53,631 nt of DNA from an uncultured Bacteroides sp. GTDB taxonomy: Bacteria; Bacteroidota; Bacteroidia; Bacteroidales; Bacteroidaceae. This document shows, in pieces, positions 45,244 through 53,631 of this stretch (position 1 is the first letter of the stretch; every line of letters starts with the position of its first letter). A model generated the notes under the pieces. That model was not told the DNA's origin. It did not search any database and saw only the letters and a list, made by a program, of their open reading frames with translations. The stretch lies in the NCBI GenBank assembly GCA_949292025.1, contig CASEYC010000097.1, positions 88,342-141,972 on the forward strand, read 5' to 3'. The translations under genes were made by a program, and so were the position numbers.

Positions 45244-47781
45244 ATGAAACTCAGACAAACCCTGCTGTGGCTGTGCCTGCTGGTGTGCGGTGCGGCAATG
45301 GCGCAGACGGGTGGCTCGTTTCGCGTGAAGGGGGTCGTGCTCGACTCGCTGACCCTGGAAGGCGAACCCTATGCCACCGTCAAGATTGCGAAGAAGAACC
45401 ATCCCGAAAAGGCCGTGAAAGCCGTGCTGACCGACATCAACGGTGCCTTCAATGCCACCGTGAGCGGGCAGGGAGACTTCCTGCTGACCGTCAGCTCGAT
45501 GGGGCGCAAGCCCGTGGTGTGTGACTTCAGCGTGGGCGCATCGGACAAGGAGGTGGATTTGGGAACCCTCCACATTGCCGACGCCGCCAACGAACTGAAC
45601 GAAGTGGTGGTCACCGCCCAGAAACCGCTGGTGAAGGCGGACATCGACAAGATAGAATACAACATCGCCGACGACCCCGACTCGGAGACCAACTCCCTGC
45701 TGGAGATGCTCCGCAAGGTGCCGATGGTCACCGTGGACGGCGAGGACAACATCCAGGTGAACGGCAGCAGCAACTTCAAGGTCTACGTCAACGGACGGCC
45801 CAACAACATGATGAGCAGCAATCCCAAGGAGGTGCTGAAAAGCATGCCCGCCAACACCATCAAGCACATCGAGGTCATCACCAACCCCGGCCCCAAGTAT
45901 GACGCCGAGGGCGTGGGCGGCATCCTGAACATCGTCACCGTGGGCGGCGGCTTCGAAGGCTATACCGTCACCCTGAGCGCCAACGGCAGCAACCGCGGCG
46001 CGGGCGGCGGCCTCTTCGGCACGGTGCAGAAAGGTAAACTGACCGTCAGTGCCCGTTATAACTACAACAAGAGCTACAGCCCCCGCAGCTACAGCGGAGG
46101 CAGCCAGACGGCCACCGAACCGTCCGCCGACCGCGCAAATTTGTCCTACAACGGCAACAGCAAGAGCGACGGCAGCTTCCAGTCGGGCAGCCTCGAAGCC
46201 AGCTACGAGATAGATACGCTGAACCTGGTGACCGCCTCCTTCGGCTTGTGGGGCGGCGGAAACGACGGTCGCAACGGTTCGTCCTATGTGGGCGTTTCCT
46301 CCCTCGACCCTGCCAACACCCTCTACCGCTACACCACGGCGGGGCACAGCCGTTCCTCGTGGTACTCCATTGACGGAGGACTGGACTACCAGCACATCTT
46401 CCCGCACGTGAAGAACCGCATGCTGACCTTTTCTTATAAAATCAACACCCGCCCCGACACCTCGGATTCGTATTCGGAATACAGCGTGGACGACGGCTAT
46501 GCCACCGACTGGGCGGACTATATCCGCCGCCTCGAAGACCAGCGCATGGACGGCAGCCAAAACACCACCGAGCACACCGTGCAGGCCGACTTCACCACCC
46601 CCATCGGTCAGAGCCACACCGTGGAGACGGGCGTGAAGTATATCCGGCGCAACAATTCGGCGGACAATGACCGTTACACCCGACCCCAAGACGGCAGCGA
46701 CTACGCCTTCGACGAGGACTACAGCACGCACTACCGCCACGCGAACGACATCCTGGCCGCCTACCTGGGTTATTCTCTCCGCTGGAAGAAGTTGAGCGGA
46801 CGCCTGGGCGTGCGCTACGAGCACACCATCCAGAATGTGAAATACCTGTTGGGCCGGGGCGAGGATTTCCGCAAGGACTTTGACGATGTGGTGCCTTCGG
46901 CCTCGATAGGATGGCGGTTGAGCGACTTCTCCAACGTGCGTGCGGGCTACAACATGCGCATCTACCGCCCCGGCATTTGGTACCTGAATCCCTACCTGGA
47001 TGACAGCAATCCCTCCGCCGTCAGCCAGGGCAACCCGAACCTGGACAGCGAGAAGAACCACTCGTTCGACCTGAGCTACAGCAGCTTCTCGCAGAAGTTC
47101 AACATCAACCTGTCCGCCCGCTACTCCTTCACCAACAACAGCATCCAGTCCGTCACCCGCCTGGTGCCCGAGACGGAGATCCCCGATATGGACCCGGGCA
47201 ACTACACGGGCAAGGACGTGCTCTACACCTCTTATTATAATATCGGCAAGAGCAAGAACGCCTCGCTCAGCGCCTACGTCAACTGGAATGCCACGTCCAA
47301 CACGCGCATCTATGTCAACCTCTTTGGCGGCTACACCAAGCTGCAGGGCGCGGACGGGCTGGAGAACGACGGTTGGAACCTCTTTGCCTTCGGCGGCGCG
47401 CAGCAGAGCTTCAAGCATGACTGGCGCCTGAGCCTGAACGTCTACGGACAGACCCCGTGGATCATGCTACAGGGCAAGGGCGGCAGCTTCCTGGGCTATT
47501 CGCTCAGCCTGAACAAATCGTTTATGGACAAGCGTCTCACCCTCTCGGCCTTCGCCAGCAATTTCCTGGAGAAATACCAGCGTTATGAGTCGCACACCGA
47601 GGGTGTCGGTTTCCGCTCCGACTCGTGGAACCGCTACCCGCAAGCCAGCTTCGGCCTGAGCGTCAGCTACCGTCTGGGGGAGCTGAAGGCCAGTGTGAAG
47701 CGCGTGGCCCGCAGCATCAGCAACGACGATGTCAAGAGCGGCGGCAGCGAAGGCGGCAGCAGTATGGGCGGAGGACAATAA
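45244..47781 (+). CDS. TonB-dependent receptor-type outer membrane protein (OMP_b-brl_3)
   Basis: An 845-residue outer membrane protein: signal peptide (1-20, ending AMAQ), a carboxypeptidase-D-like domain (about 25-105), a plug-like domain (NELNEVVVTAQKP, SSNFKVYVNGRPN, IKHIEVITNPGPKYDAEGVGGILNI) and a long beta barrel. It belongs to the non-SusC receptors of Bacteroidetes with no partner SusD. The ligand is unknown. The start MKLRQTL gives the signal peptide. The C-terminus ends in a Gly/Ser-rich tail (SGGSEGGSSMGGGQ) instead of an aromatic residue, which is unusual for a barrel inserted by BAM. Confidence 0.9.
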   Translation: MKLRQTLLWLCLLVCGAAMAQTGGSFRVKGVVLDSLTLEGEPYATVKIAKKNHPEKAVKAVLTDINGAFNATVSGQGDFLLTVSSMGRKPVVCDFSVGASDKEVDLGTLHIADAANELNEVVVTAQKPLVKADIDKIEYNIADDPDSETNSLLEMLRKVPMVTVDGEDNIQVNGSSNFKVYVNGRPNNMMSSNPKEVLKSMPANTIKHIEVITNPGPKYDAEGVGGILNIVTVGGGFEGYTVTLSANGSNRGAGGGLFGTVQKGKLTVSARYNYNKSYSPRSYSGGSQTATEPSADRANLSYNGNSKSDGSFQSGSLEASYEIDTLNLVTASFGLWGGGNDGRNGSSYVGVSSLDPANTLYRYTTAGHSRSSWYSIDGGLDYQHIFPHVKNRMLTFSYKINTRPDTSDSYSEYSVDDGYATDWADYIRRLEDQRMDGSQNTTEHTVQADFTTPIGQSHTVETGVKYIRRNNSADNDRYTRPQDGSDYAFDEDYSTHYRHANDILAAYLGYSLRWKKLSGRLGVRYEHTIQNVKYLLGRGEDFRKDFDDVVPSASIGWRLSDFSNVRAGYNMRIYRPGIWYLNPYLDDSNPSAVSQGNPNLDSEKNHSFDLSYSSFSQKFNINLSARYSFTNNSIQSVTRLVPETEIPDMDPGNYTGKDVLYTSYYNIGKSKNASLSAYVNWNATSNTRIYVNLFGGYTKLQGADGLENDGWNLFAFGGAQQSFKHDWRLSLNVYGQTPWIMLQGKGGSFLGYSLSLNKSFMDKRLTLSAFASNFLEKYQRYESHTEGVGFRSDSWNRYPQASFGLSVSYRLGELKASVKRVARSISNDDVKSGGSEGGSSMGGGQ

Positions 47782-47883
47782 TCCGCCTCTCCGCACAGGG
47801 ATATTCCTGCCAGTGGTCGGGGGTATGGGTGGACAAAAGGCGGAAAAAGACGAGGATTCCTTATTGATTTCTTGTAGGTTATG

Positions 47884-47915
47884 TTTGGGAAATCAATAGG
47901 GAATCCGTATATTTG
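47884..47915 (+). promoter_or_regulatory. Consensus promoter of the MNT/HEPN pair
   Basis: TTTG (47884-47887), exactly 20 nt, then TATATTTG (47908-47915): a full match to the Bacteroides consensus. The ATG at 47941 is 25 nt downstream. This is one of the two perfect promoters seen in the window. Confidence 0.75.
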
Positions 47916-47940
47916 TAGCATCTTTAAGGGGAAAACGGTT

Positions 47941-48255
47941 ATGAAACGAACAGAAGTTGTCAGACAAATCAAGGAAATCATTCGGCAGGTGGCTCCCACG
48001 GCGGAAACTATTCTTTTCGGCTCGGAAGCGCGGGGAGAAGCGCGTCCTGACAGCGACATAGACCTCCTGATATTATTGGATGGCGACAAACTTTCCTTGG
48101 CCAGCGAGGAGACCGTCACATTGCCCTTGTATGAATTGGAATTGAAGACAGGCGTATGCATCAGTCCTATTGTGATGCTGAAAAAACAATGGCGTAACCG
48201 CCCGTTCAAGACGCCTTTCTATGTGAATATTGTAAATGAAGGAATATTGCTATGA
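47941..48255 (+). CDS. MNT-type minimal nucleotidyltransferase (antitoxin)
   Basis: A 104-residue nucleotidyltransferase of the MNT type with the catalytic motif GSEARGEARPDSDIDLL (GSxxRG...DxD). In HEPN/MNT modules this enzyme neutralises the HEPN RNase, in known cases by adding AMP units to it. The start MKRTEVV follows the consensus promoter; an in-frame ATG at 47881 lies inside the promoter and is unlikely. Its stop overlaps the HEPN start codon (ATGA). The pair is more AT-rich than its neighbours. Confidence 0.9.
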   Translation: MKRTEVVRQIKEIIRQVAPTAETILFGSEARGEARPDSDIDLLILLDGDKLSLASEETVTLPLYELELKTGVCISPIVMLKKQWRNRPFKTPFYVNIVNEGILL

Positions 48256-48656
48256 AGGAAAGATTGGATGAAGAAAGCAAGAAGGCATTGGTGGCCTATC
48301 GTTTGGAGCGTGCATTTGGCACGTTGAAAGAAGCCGATGTAATGAGGCGGGAGGGATTCTATAACGCAACCGTAAACCGCTTATATTATGCGTGTTATTA
48401 TGCAGCGGTAGCCCTTCTCTTGAACAATGACATACAGACGTTTACACATAATGGAGTAAAGACAATGCTGGGTTTGCATTTTGTGTCTACGGGCAAATTG
48501 TCCATCCAGATGGGAAAGACTTTCGGGACGTTGTTTGAAAAACGTCACAGTGGCGATTATGATGATTTTGTCTATTGTGATGAGGAATTGATAAATGCGT
48601 TATTTCCACAGGCAGAAGCCTTTATCAACGCCGTTCGTGACTTGATTGACAAATAA
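48252..48656 (+). CDS. HEPN domain protein (toxin of the MNT/HEPN pair)
   Basis: A 134-residue helical HEPN protein with YACYYAAVALLL and EKRHSGDYDDF, matching the conserved Arg and acidic region of COG1895-type HEPN toxins, which are ribonucleases or are inactive partners. It overlaps the MNT gene by 4 nt. The order antitoxin first fits the common arrangement. Toxicity is inferred from the family. Confidence 0.88.
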   Translation: MKERLDEESKKALVAYRLERAFGTLKEADVMRREGFYNATVNRLYYACYYAAVALLLNNDIQTFTHNGVKTMLGLHFVSTGKLSIQMGKTFGTLFEKRHSGDYDDFVYCDEELINALFPQAEAFINAVRDLIDK

Positions 48657-48751
48657 GCATTGCCTTTTCTTTCCCATTTCCCCTTTTTTCCGTACATTTG
48701 CCTGCCCCCTTTGCCAAGCAGGCGGGCGGCGATAGAATCCCCTGACAGATT

Positions 48752-51430
48752 ATGAGTGAAGACTACGAAGCACCGAAAGACGAATTGAACCAAGATTCCC
48801 TGCCTGAAGGGAATGCCGAACATACCGATTACAAACCCGCCGACGCCAAAGGCGGGGATGTGCGTCACCGCCTGAGCGGGATGTACCAGAACTGGTTCCT
48901 GGATTACGCCTCCTACGTCATCCTGGAGCGTGCTGTGCCCCATGTGGCCGACGGATTGAAACCCGTGCAACGCCGCATCCTGCACACGATGAGGCGGATG
49001 GAGGACGGGCGATACAACAAGGTGGCCAACATCGTGGGCGAGGCGATGAAGTTCCATCCGCACGGCGACGCCTCCATCAAGGATGCCCTGGTGCAGCTGG
49101 GACAGAAAGACCTCCTCATCGACTGCCAAGGAAACTGGGGAAACATCCTCACCGGAGACGATGCCGCCGCCGCGCGATACATCGAAGCACGCCTGACGAA
49201 GTTCGCCCTGGACGTTGTTTTCAATCCGAAAACAACCGAGTGGAAGCAATCCTACGACGGACGAAACCGCGAACCGGTCACGCTGCCCGTCAAATTCCCC
49301 CTCCTGCTGGCGCAGGGCGTGGAAGGCATCGCCGTGGGACTCTCCTCGAAGATTCTTCCCCACAACTTCAACGAGCTGTGCGACGCCGCCGTCAGCTACC
49401 TGCACGGCGAGGAGTTCCACCTCTATCCCGACTTCCAGACGGGCGGCAGCATCGACGTCTCCAAGTACAACGACGGCGAGCGCGGCGGTTCCGTCCGCGT
49501 CCGCTCCAAGATAGAGAAGGTGGACAACAAGACGCTGGCCATCCGCGAGATACCCTACGGCAAGACCGTGGCGGGCGTCTGCGACTCCATCGTGAAAGCC
49601 AGCGAGAAAGGCAAGATAAAAATCCGCAAAGTGGAGGACCTGACTTCGGGCAGCGTCGAAATCCTCGTACACCTGGCGCCGGGCGTGTCTTCGGACAAGA
49701 CCATCGACGCGCTCTATGCCTTCACCGACTGCGAGGTGAACATCTCCCCCAACTGCTGCGTCATAGACGGCCAGAAACCGCATTTCCTGACCGTCAGCGA
49801 CGTTCTCCGCCGCTCGGTGGACAACACCAAGGCGCTGCTGAAACGCGAGCTGGAAATCCGCCGCAGCGAGGTGATGGAGAGCCTGCACTTCGCCTCCCTG
49901 GAGAAAATCTTCATCGAGGAGCGCATCTACAAGGACGCCGAGTTCGAGCAAGCCAAGTCGATGGACGCCGCCTGCGAGCACATCGACCTGCGCCTGACGC
50001 CCTACTATCCCACCTTCATCCGCGAAGTCACCAAGGACGACATCCTGCGCCTGATGGAAATCAAGATGGCGCGCATCCTCAAGTTCAACAGCGACAAGGC
50101 GGAAGAGCAGATTGCCCGCATGAAGGCGGAGGTGGCCGAGATAGACCGCCACCTGGCCAACCTCGTGGAGTACACCGTGGACTGGTTCCGGATGCTCAAG
50201 GAGAAATACGGCAAAGCCTTCCCCCGCCGCACGGAGCTGCGCAGCTTCGACGTCATCGAGGCCACCAAAGTCATCGAAGCCAACGAGAAGCTCTACATCA
50301 ACCGCGAGGAGGGCTTCATCGGCACCGGCCTGAAGAAGGACGAGTTCGTGGCCAACTGCTCGCCCATCGACGACGTCATCATCTTCTACCGCGACGGCAA
50401 GTATGTCATCACGCCCGTGGCGGACAAGAAGTTCGTGGGCAAGAACATCCTCTATATCAACATCTTCAAGAAGAACGACAAGCGCACCATCTACAACGTG
50501 GCCTACCGCGACGGCAAAGACGGCACGTGCTACATCAAGCGCTTTGCCGTCACCGGCATCGTGCGCGACCGCGAATACGACCTCACGCAGGGCAAGCCCG
50601 ATTCGCGCATCCTCTACTTCAGCGCCAACCCCAACGGCGAGGCGGAAGTCATCAAGGTGACGCTCAAACCCAACCCGCGCGTCCGCAAGATAGTCTTCGA
50701 GGAAGACTTCAGCCAGCTGGCCATCAAAGGACGCCAGGCCATCGGAAACATCCTGACGCGCCTGCCCGTCCACAAGATTGTGCTGAAGCAGCGCGGCGCC
50801 TCCACGCTGGGCGGGCGCAAGGTGTGGTTCGACCGCGACGTCCTCCGCCTCAACTACGACGGGCGGGGCGAATACCTGGGCGAGTTCCAGACGGACGACC
50901 GCATCCTCGTGGTGCTGGAGAACGGCGACTTCTACGCCACCAACTTCGACCTGGAGAACCACTACGAGCCCAACATCCGCTTCCTCGAGAAGTTCGACCC
51001 GCAGAAGGTGTGGACGGCCGTCCTCTACGATGCCGACCAGCAGGGCTATCCCTACATCAAGCGCTTCTGCTTCGAGCCGGCAGCCCGCAAGCAGAACTAC
51101 CTGGGCGAGAATCCCAAGAACCAGCTCATCCTCCTGACGGATGAATACTATCCGCGCCTCGAGGTGGTCTTCGGCGGGCACGATGCCTTCCGCGACCCGC
51201 TGGTGGTGGAGGCCGACGACTTCATCGCCGTCAAGGGATTCAAAGCGAAGGGCAAGCGCCTGACCACCTACGCCATAGACACCATCAACGAGCTGGAGCC
51301 TACGCGCCGCCCCGAGCCAGGACCGGAAACGCCCGCCACGGCGGAAGAAGCCGAAGACCTGGACCCCGACAAGGACAAGACGCCCGGCGACATACTGGAC
51401 GAACTGACAGGACAAATGAAATTGTTTTGA
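48752..51430 (+). CDS. parC: DNA topoisomerase IV subunit A
   Basis: An 892-residue type IIA topoisomerase A subunit. The catalytic tyrosine lies in AAARYIEARLT (about residue 148), preceded by the QRRIL and HPHGDASIKDALV motifs of the breakage-reunion domain. The C-terminal half forms the six-bladed beta-pinwheel, ending in an acidic tail. I call ParC rather than GyrA because the GyrA box is absent and the following genes fit the parC neighbourhood known in Bacteroides. A -7 box TACATTTG stands at 48693-48700. Confidence 0.93.
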   Translation: MSEDYEAPKDELNQDSLPEGNAEHTDYKPADAKGGDVRHRLSGMYQNWFLDYASYVILERAVPHVADGLKPVQRRILHTMRRMEDGRYNKVANIVGEAMKFHPHGDASIKDALVQLGQKDLLIDCQGNWGNILTGDDAAAARYIEARLTKFALDVVFNPKTTEWKQSYDGRNREPVTLPVKFPLLLAQGVEGIAVGLSSKILPHNFNELCDAAVSYLHGEEFHLYPDFQTGGSIDVSKYNDGERGGSVRVRSKIEKVDNKTLAIREIPYGKTVAGVCDSIVKASEKGKIKIRKVEDLTSGSVEILVHLAPGVSSDKTIDALYAFTDCEVNISPNCCVIDGQKPHFLTVSDVLRRSVDNTKALLKRELEIRRSEVMESLHFASLEKIFIEERIYKDAEFEQAKSMDAACEHIDLRLTPYYPTFIREVTKDDILRLMEIKMARILKFNSDKAEEQIARMKAEVAEIDRHLANLVEYTVDWFRMLKEKYGKAFPRRTELRSFDVIEATKVIEANEKLYINREEGFIGTGLKKDEFVANCSPIDDVIIFYRDGKYVITPVADKKFVGKNILYINIFKKNDKRTIYNVAYRDGKDGTCYIKRFAVTGIVRDREYDLTQGKPDSRILYFSANPNGEAEVIKVTLKPNPRVRKIVFEEDFSQLAIKGRQAIGNILTRLPVHKIVLKQRGASTLGGRKVWFDRDVLRLNYDGRGEYLGEFQTDDRILVVLENGDFYATNFDLENHYEPNIRFLEKFDPQKVWTAVLYDADQQGYPYIKRFCFEPAARKQNYLGENPKNQLILLTDEYYPRLEVVFGGHDAFRDPLVVEADDFIAVKGFKAKGKRLTTYAIDTINELEPTRRPEPGPETPATAEEAEDLDPDKDKTPGDILDELTGQMKLF

Positions 51431-51434
51431 CACT

Positions 51435-52241
51435 ATGCTACCATTCCTCCCTATGCTCACGCTTTCCGCCCTCCTGTCCGCGGCTTCCCCGGCGGACACC
51501 GTGCAGGCGGACGACGCCCGCCCCATCGAGCGTGCCACGATGTACGGCCTCGGCTGGGCCAACGAGTATGACACCTACCTTTCGCCCCAGGAATACCGCG
51601 GCATCGAGTTCCGCCTCTCGCGCGAGAGCCTGCGCCGCACCCGTTGGGCGGACGGACGCCTGGTGCGCCAATCCTTCTTCCAGGGCTACGCCAACTACAC
51701 GCACAACCACGTGGACAACAACAACGCCCTGGGCGCCCTCGTCAACTGGAACTGGGGGTTGCACTACGACTTCCCCGTGGCCGGCGGGCTGCACCTCTTT
51801 GCCGGCGGCCTGGCCGACCTCTCCGGCGGCTTCCTCTGGAACTTCCGCAACGGCAACAATCCCGCCAACGCCCGCGCCGCCGTGGCCGTGGATGCCTCCG
51901 CGGGCGCCGTGTGGGACTTCCGCCTGCGCCGCGTGCCCTTCCGCCTGCGCTACCAGTTGGATGTCCCCCTTGCCGGCGCGATGTTCTCCCCCCGCTACGG
52001 GCAGTCCTACTACGAGATATTCTCGCTGGGCCATGCCGGCGGGGTGGTGCGCTTCACGTCGTTGCACAACCGCCCGTCGTGGCGCCACCGCCTGTCGCTC
52101 GATTTCCCCGTGGGGCGCGCCCGGATGCGCTTCACCTACCTGTGGGACGCCCGGCAGGCCAAGGTCAACCACATCCGCACGCACGCCTACGGACACATCT
52201 TCATGGTGGGGTTTGTCAAACGCTTCAACCTGATAAAATAG
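51435..52241 (+). CDS. DUF3316 outer-membrane-like protein
   Basis: A 268-residue exported protein (signal peptide about 1-20) of the Bacteroidetes family DUF3316, with alternating hydrophobic strands (GIEFRLSRESL, ALGALVNWNWGLHYDFPV, GVVRFTSLHNRPSWRHRLSLDFPVG) that suggest an outer-membrane beta barrel. The reading frame is confirmed by family similarity; an equally long frame eight bases earlier is a shadow. It starts 4 nt after the parC stop and ends 7 nt before the S41 gene. Function unknown. Confidence 0.88.
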   Translation: MLPFLPMLTLSALLSAASPADTVQADDARPIERATMYGLGWANEYDTYLSPQEYRGIEFRLSRESLRRTRWADGRLVRQSFFQGYANYTHNHVDNNNALGALVNWNWGLHYDFPVAGGLHLFAGGLADLSGGFLWNFRNGNNPANARAAVAVDASAGAVWDFRLRRVPFRLRYQLDVPLAGAMFSPRYGQSYYEIFSLGHAGGVVRFTSLHNRPSWRHRLSLDFPVGRARMRFTYLWDARQAKVNHIRTHAYGHIFMVGFVKRFNLIK

Positions 52242-52248
52242 CCTGACA

Positions 52249-53250
52249 ATGAAACAGCTTTCTCTCTTCCTCTCCCTCCTTCTCCTCCTCCTCTGCTCCT
52301 GCATCCGCGAGGAGGAATACGACAACAGCGCCGTCGGCAACTTCGAGGCCCTGTGGCGCCTGATAGACGAGCACTACTGCTACCTGGACTACAAGGGCAT
52401 CGACTGGGATGCCGTCCGCGGGCAATACCGCGTGCAGGTGACGGACGACATGGGCAATGACGCCCTCTTCGAGGTGCTGGGCAACATGCTGGCCGAGCTG
52501 AAGGACGGCCACGTCAACCTCTACTCCGCCTGGAACACCGCCCGCTACTGGGACTGGTACCTGGACTATCCGCGCAACTTCAGCGAGGCGTTGGTCGAAG
52601 ACTACCTGGGGCGCGACTACCGCATCGGCGGCGGCGCCAAGTACACCATCCTGAAGGACAACATCGGCTACGTCTACTACGGCGACTTCTCCGCCGCCAT
52701 CGGCGACGGCAACCTGGACGAGATGCTGCTCTACCTCGGCGTGTGCAACGGCCTCATCATCGACGTGCGCGGCAACGGCGGCGGCAACCTGACCACCTCG
52801 TCCAAGCTCGCCGCCCGCTTCACCAACGAGCGCGTCCACGTGGGCTACCTGCAACACAAGACCGGTCCCGGACACAGCGACTTCTCCGACCCCGAGCCGC
52901 TCTACATCGACCCCTCCGACGGCGTGCGCTGGCAGAAGCCCGTCGTGGTCCTCACCAACCGCCACAGCTACAGCGCGACCAACGACTTTGTCAACTCCAT
53001 GCGCTGCTTCCCCCAAGTCACCCTGATGGGCGACCGCACAGGCGGCGGGGGAGGCATGCCCTTCTCTTCCGAGCTGCCCAACGGCTGGGGCGTCCGCTTC
53101 TCCGCCAGCCCCACGCTGGATGCCGACGGGCAGCACATCGAGGACGGCATCGACCCCGACATCCACGTGGACATGACCGAGGAAGACGAAGCACGCGGGC
53201 TGGATACGATTATCGAAGCGGCGAGGGAAGCCTTGAAAAACCGCGGCTGA
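52249..53250 (+). CDS. S41 family protease, lipoprotein, no visible PDZ
   Basis: A 333-residue lipoprotein (Cys18 in LLCSC) with a Tricorn/Ctp-type protease core. The serine is in NRHSYSATNDFV, with GLIIDVRGNGGGN before it, as expected for the family. Unlike the protease at 4189 there is no clear PDZ between the N-terminal helical domain and the core. It is the third gene of the parC-DUF3316-S41 group and is followed by the tRNA-Leu promoter. Confidence 0.9.
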   Translation: MKQLSLFLSLLLLLLCSCIREEEYDNSAVGNFEALWRLIDEHYCYLDYKGIDWDAVRGQYRVQVTDDMGNDALFEVLGNMLAELKDGHVNLYSAWNTARYWDWYLDYPRNFSEALVEDYLGRDYRIGGGAKYTILKDNIGYVYYGDFSAAIGDGNLDEMLLYLGVCNGLIIDVRGNGGGNLTTSSKLAARFTNERVHVGYLQHKTGPGHSDFSDPEPLYIDPSDGVRWQKPVVVLTNRHSYSATNDFVNSMRCFPQVTLMGDRTGGGGGMPFSSELPNGWGVRFSASPTLDADGQHIEDGIDPDIHVDMTEEDEARGLDTIIEAAREALKNRG

Positions 53251-53273
53251 CCGCGTAACTTCCTCGCCGAAAC

Positions 53274-53305
53274 TTTGCCGGAAAAGAAAAAACTCCGTAT
53301 CTTTG
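53274..53305 (+). promoter_or_regulatory. Consensus promoter of tRNA-Leu
   Basis: TTTG (53274-53277), exactly 20 nt, then TATCTTTG (53298-53305). The mature tRNA begins 23 nt downstream. A perfect match to the Bacteroides consensus. Confidence 0.8.
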
Positions 53306-53328
53306 CGCCCGTCCACACTAAACTTGTT

Positions 53329-53410
53329 GCGGGTGTGGCGTAATTGGCAGCCGCGCCAGACTTAGGATCTGGTGCCGAGAGGCGTGCAGGTTCGAGTCCT
53401 GTCACCCGCA
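53329..53410 (+). tRNA. tRNA-Leu (anticodon TAG)
   Basis: An 82-nt cloverleaf: acceptor GCGGGTG with CACCCGC, anticodon stem CCAGA/TCTGG with anticodon TAG at 53363-53365, a long variable arm of the Leu class, a T arm CAGG-TTCGAGT-CCTG, and discriminator A. CCA is not encoded. Class II shape and anticodon both support leucine. Confidence 0.96.
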
Positions 53411-53537
53411 CAAGGTCACTTCACCGTTATCCACACCATTTCCCCCGGACAGCGTCCCCGCGACGCCACGCACGAGGACAGCATCCGGTTCGGGCTGACC
53501 TGAGGAAAAGAATAGACAAAAGAGCGTCACCCCGGCG

Positions 53538-53573
53538 TATCAGTGTATCAGTTGTATCAGATATCAGTTATCA
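53538..53573. repeat. Short TATCAG repeats at the window end
   Basis: TATCAG occurs four times starting at 53538, 53546, 53555 and 53562, and a TATCAT variant at 53569. Spacings are 7-9 bp. The last 220 bp after tRNA-Leu hold no gene that I can support. Confidence 0.5.
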
Positions 53574-53631
53574 TTTTGACTTGTCGAAGCCGGAGAAAAG
53601 AGAAGATAGTCTATAATTTAATATATATATA

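Noticed and set aside
51427-52233. Alternative frame overlapping DUF3316
   Set aside because: It is Ser/Thr/Pro/Arg-rich low complexity, while the frame from 51435 matches the DUF3316 family and has a signal peptide.
53344-53616. 90-codon open frame at the window end
   Set aside because: It overlaps the tRNA-Leu gene and has no recognisable features.

Overview
The window looks like chromosomal DNA from a GC-rich member of the Bacteroidales, probably Bacteroidaceae. Evidence: an LpxC-FabZ fusion gene, two SusC/SusD pairs, a SusR-like (DUF6377) regulator, Bacteroidetes-only families (DUF4292, DUF3316, DUF4369), and promoters of the Bacteroides type (TTTG, about 20 nt, TAnnTTTG) instead of -35/-10 boxes. 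The species cannot be told from sequence alone.

Layout. 1-3790 (minus): the start of lpxA, the lpxC-fabZ fusion, lpxD and an HD-domain phosphohydrolase; this is the lipid A module. 3853-4129: a tandem pair of identical tRNA-Asn genes with their own terminator, and a divergent promoter region. 4189-6979 (plus): a Ctp-like S41 protease and an M20 deacylase. 6976-7703: a broken RhuM-type gene. 7757-11949 (minus): dut, a TPR protein, a DUF4292 lipoprotein and an EnvC-like factor. 12384-17921 (plus): dgt, an abundant-looking TPR lipoprotein and a membrane pyrophosphatase. 18521-23571: an orphan SusC/SusD pair behind a complex repeat region. 23786-31895: an Rpn/PD-(D/E)XK gene, an ADP-forming acyl-CoA synthetase, an AAA/DUF4143 ATPase, comM, a thioredoxin-fold lipoprotein, a membrane-anchored winged helix protein and a sugar O-acetyltransferase. 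32022-41624: a complete-looking polysaccharide utilisation locus (regulator, SusC, SusD, GH30, surface glycan-binding protein), probably for beta-1,6-glucan but without an adjacent GH3. 41925-47781: prfB, a 45-residue membrane protein, a CYTH phosphohydrolase, an MgtC/DUF4010 membrane protein and an outer membrane receptor. 47941-48656: an MNT/HEPN toxin-antitoxin pair. 48752-53250: parC, DUF3316 and a second S41 protease, followed by tRNA-Leu.

How genes work together. The window is mostly conserved housekeeping operons (lipid A, envelope growth, nucleotide pools, translation termination, chromosome decatenation) interleaved with accessory cargo. The accessory genes (RhuM remnant, Rpn nuclease, AAA/DUF4143, MNT/HEPN) are visibly more AT-rich and sit singly between housekeeping genes. 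The clearest functional system is the GH30 locus: the regulator senses oligosaccharide in the periplasm, the binding protein and SusD capture glucan at the surface, GH30 cuts it and SusC imports the fragments.

The most interesting non-coding signals are three or more families of palindromic intergenic repeats (11420-11501, 12185-12351 and 43056-43140; 17966-18258; 12094-12110 with 33767-33783), a recurring leader motif TAAATTATCATYTA ahead of several start codons, and a perfect 17-bp inverted repeat just upstream of the AAA/DUF4143 gene. I found no CRISPR array, rRNA, intact insertion sequence or prophage.
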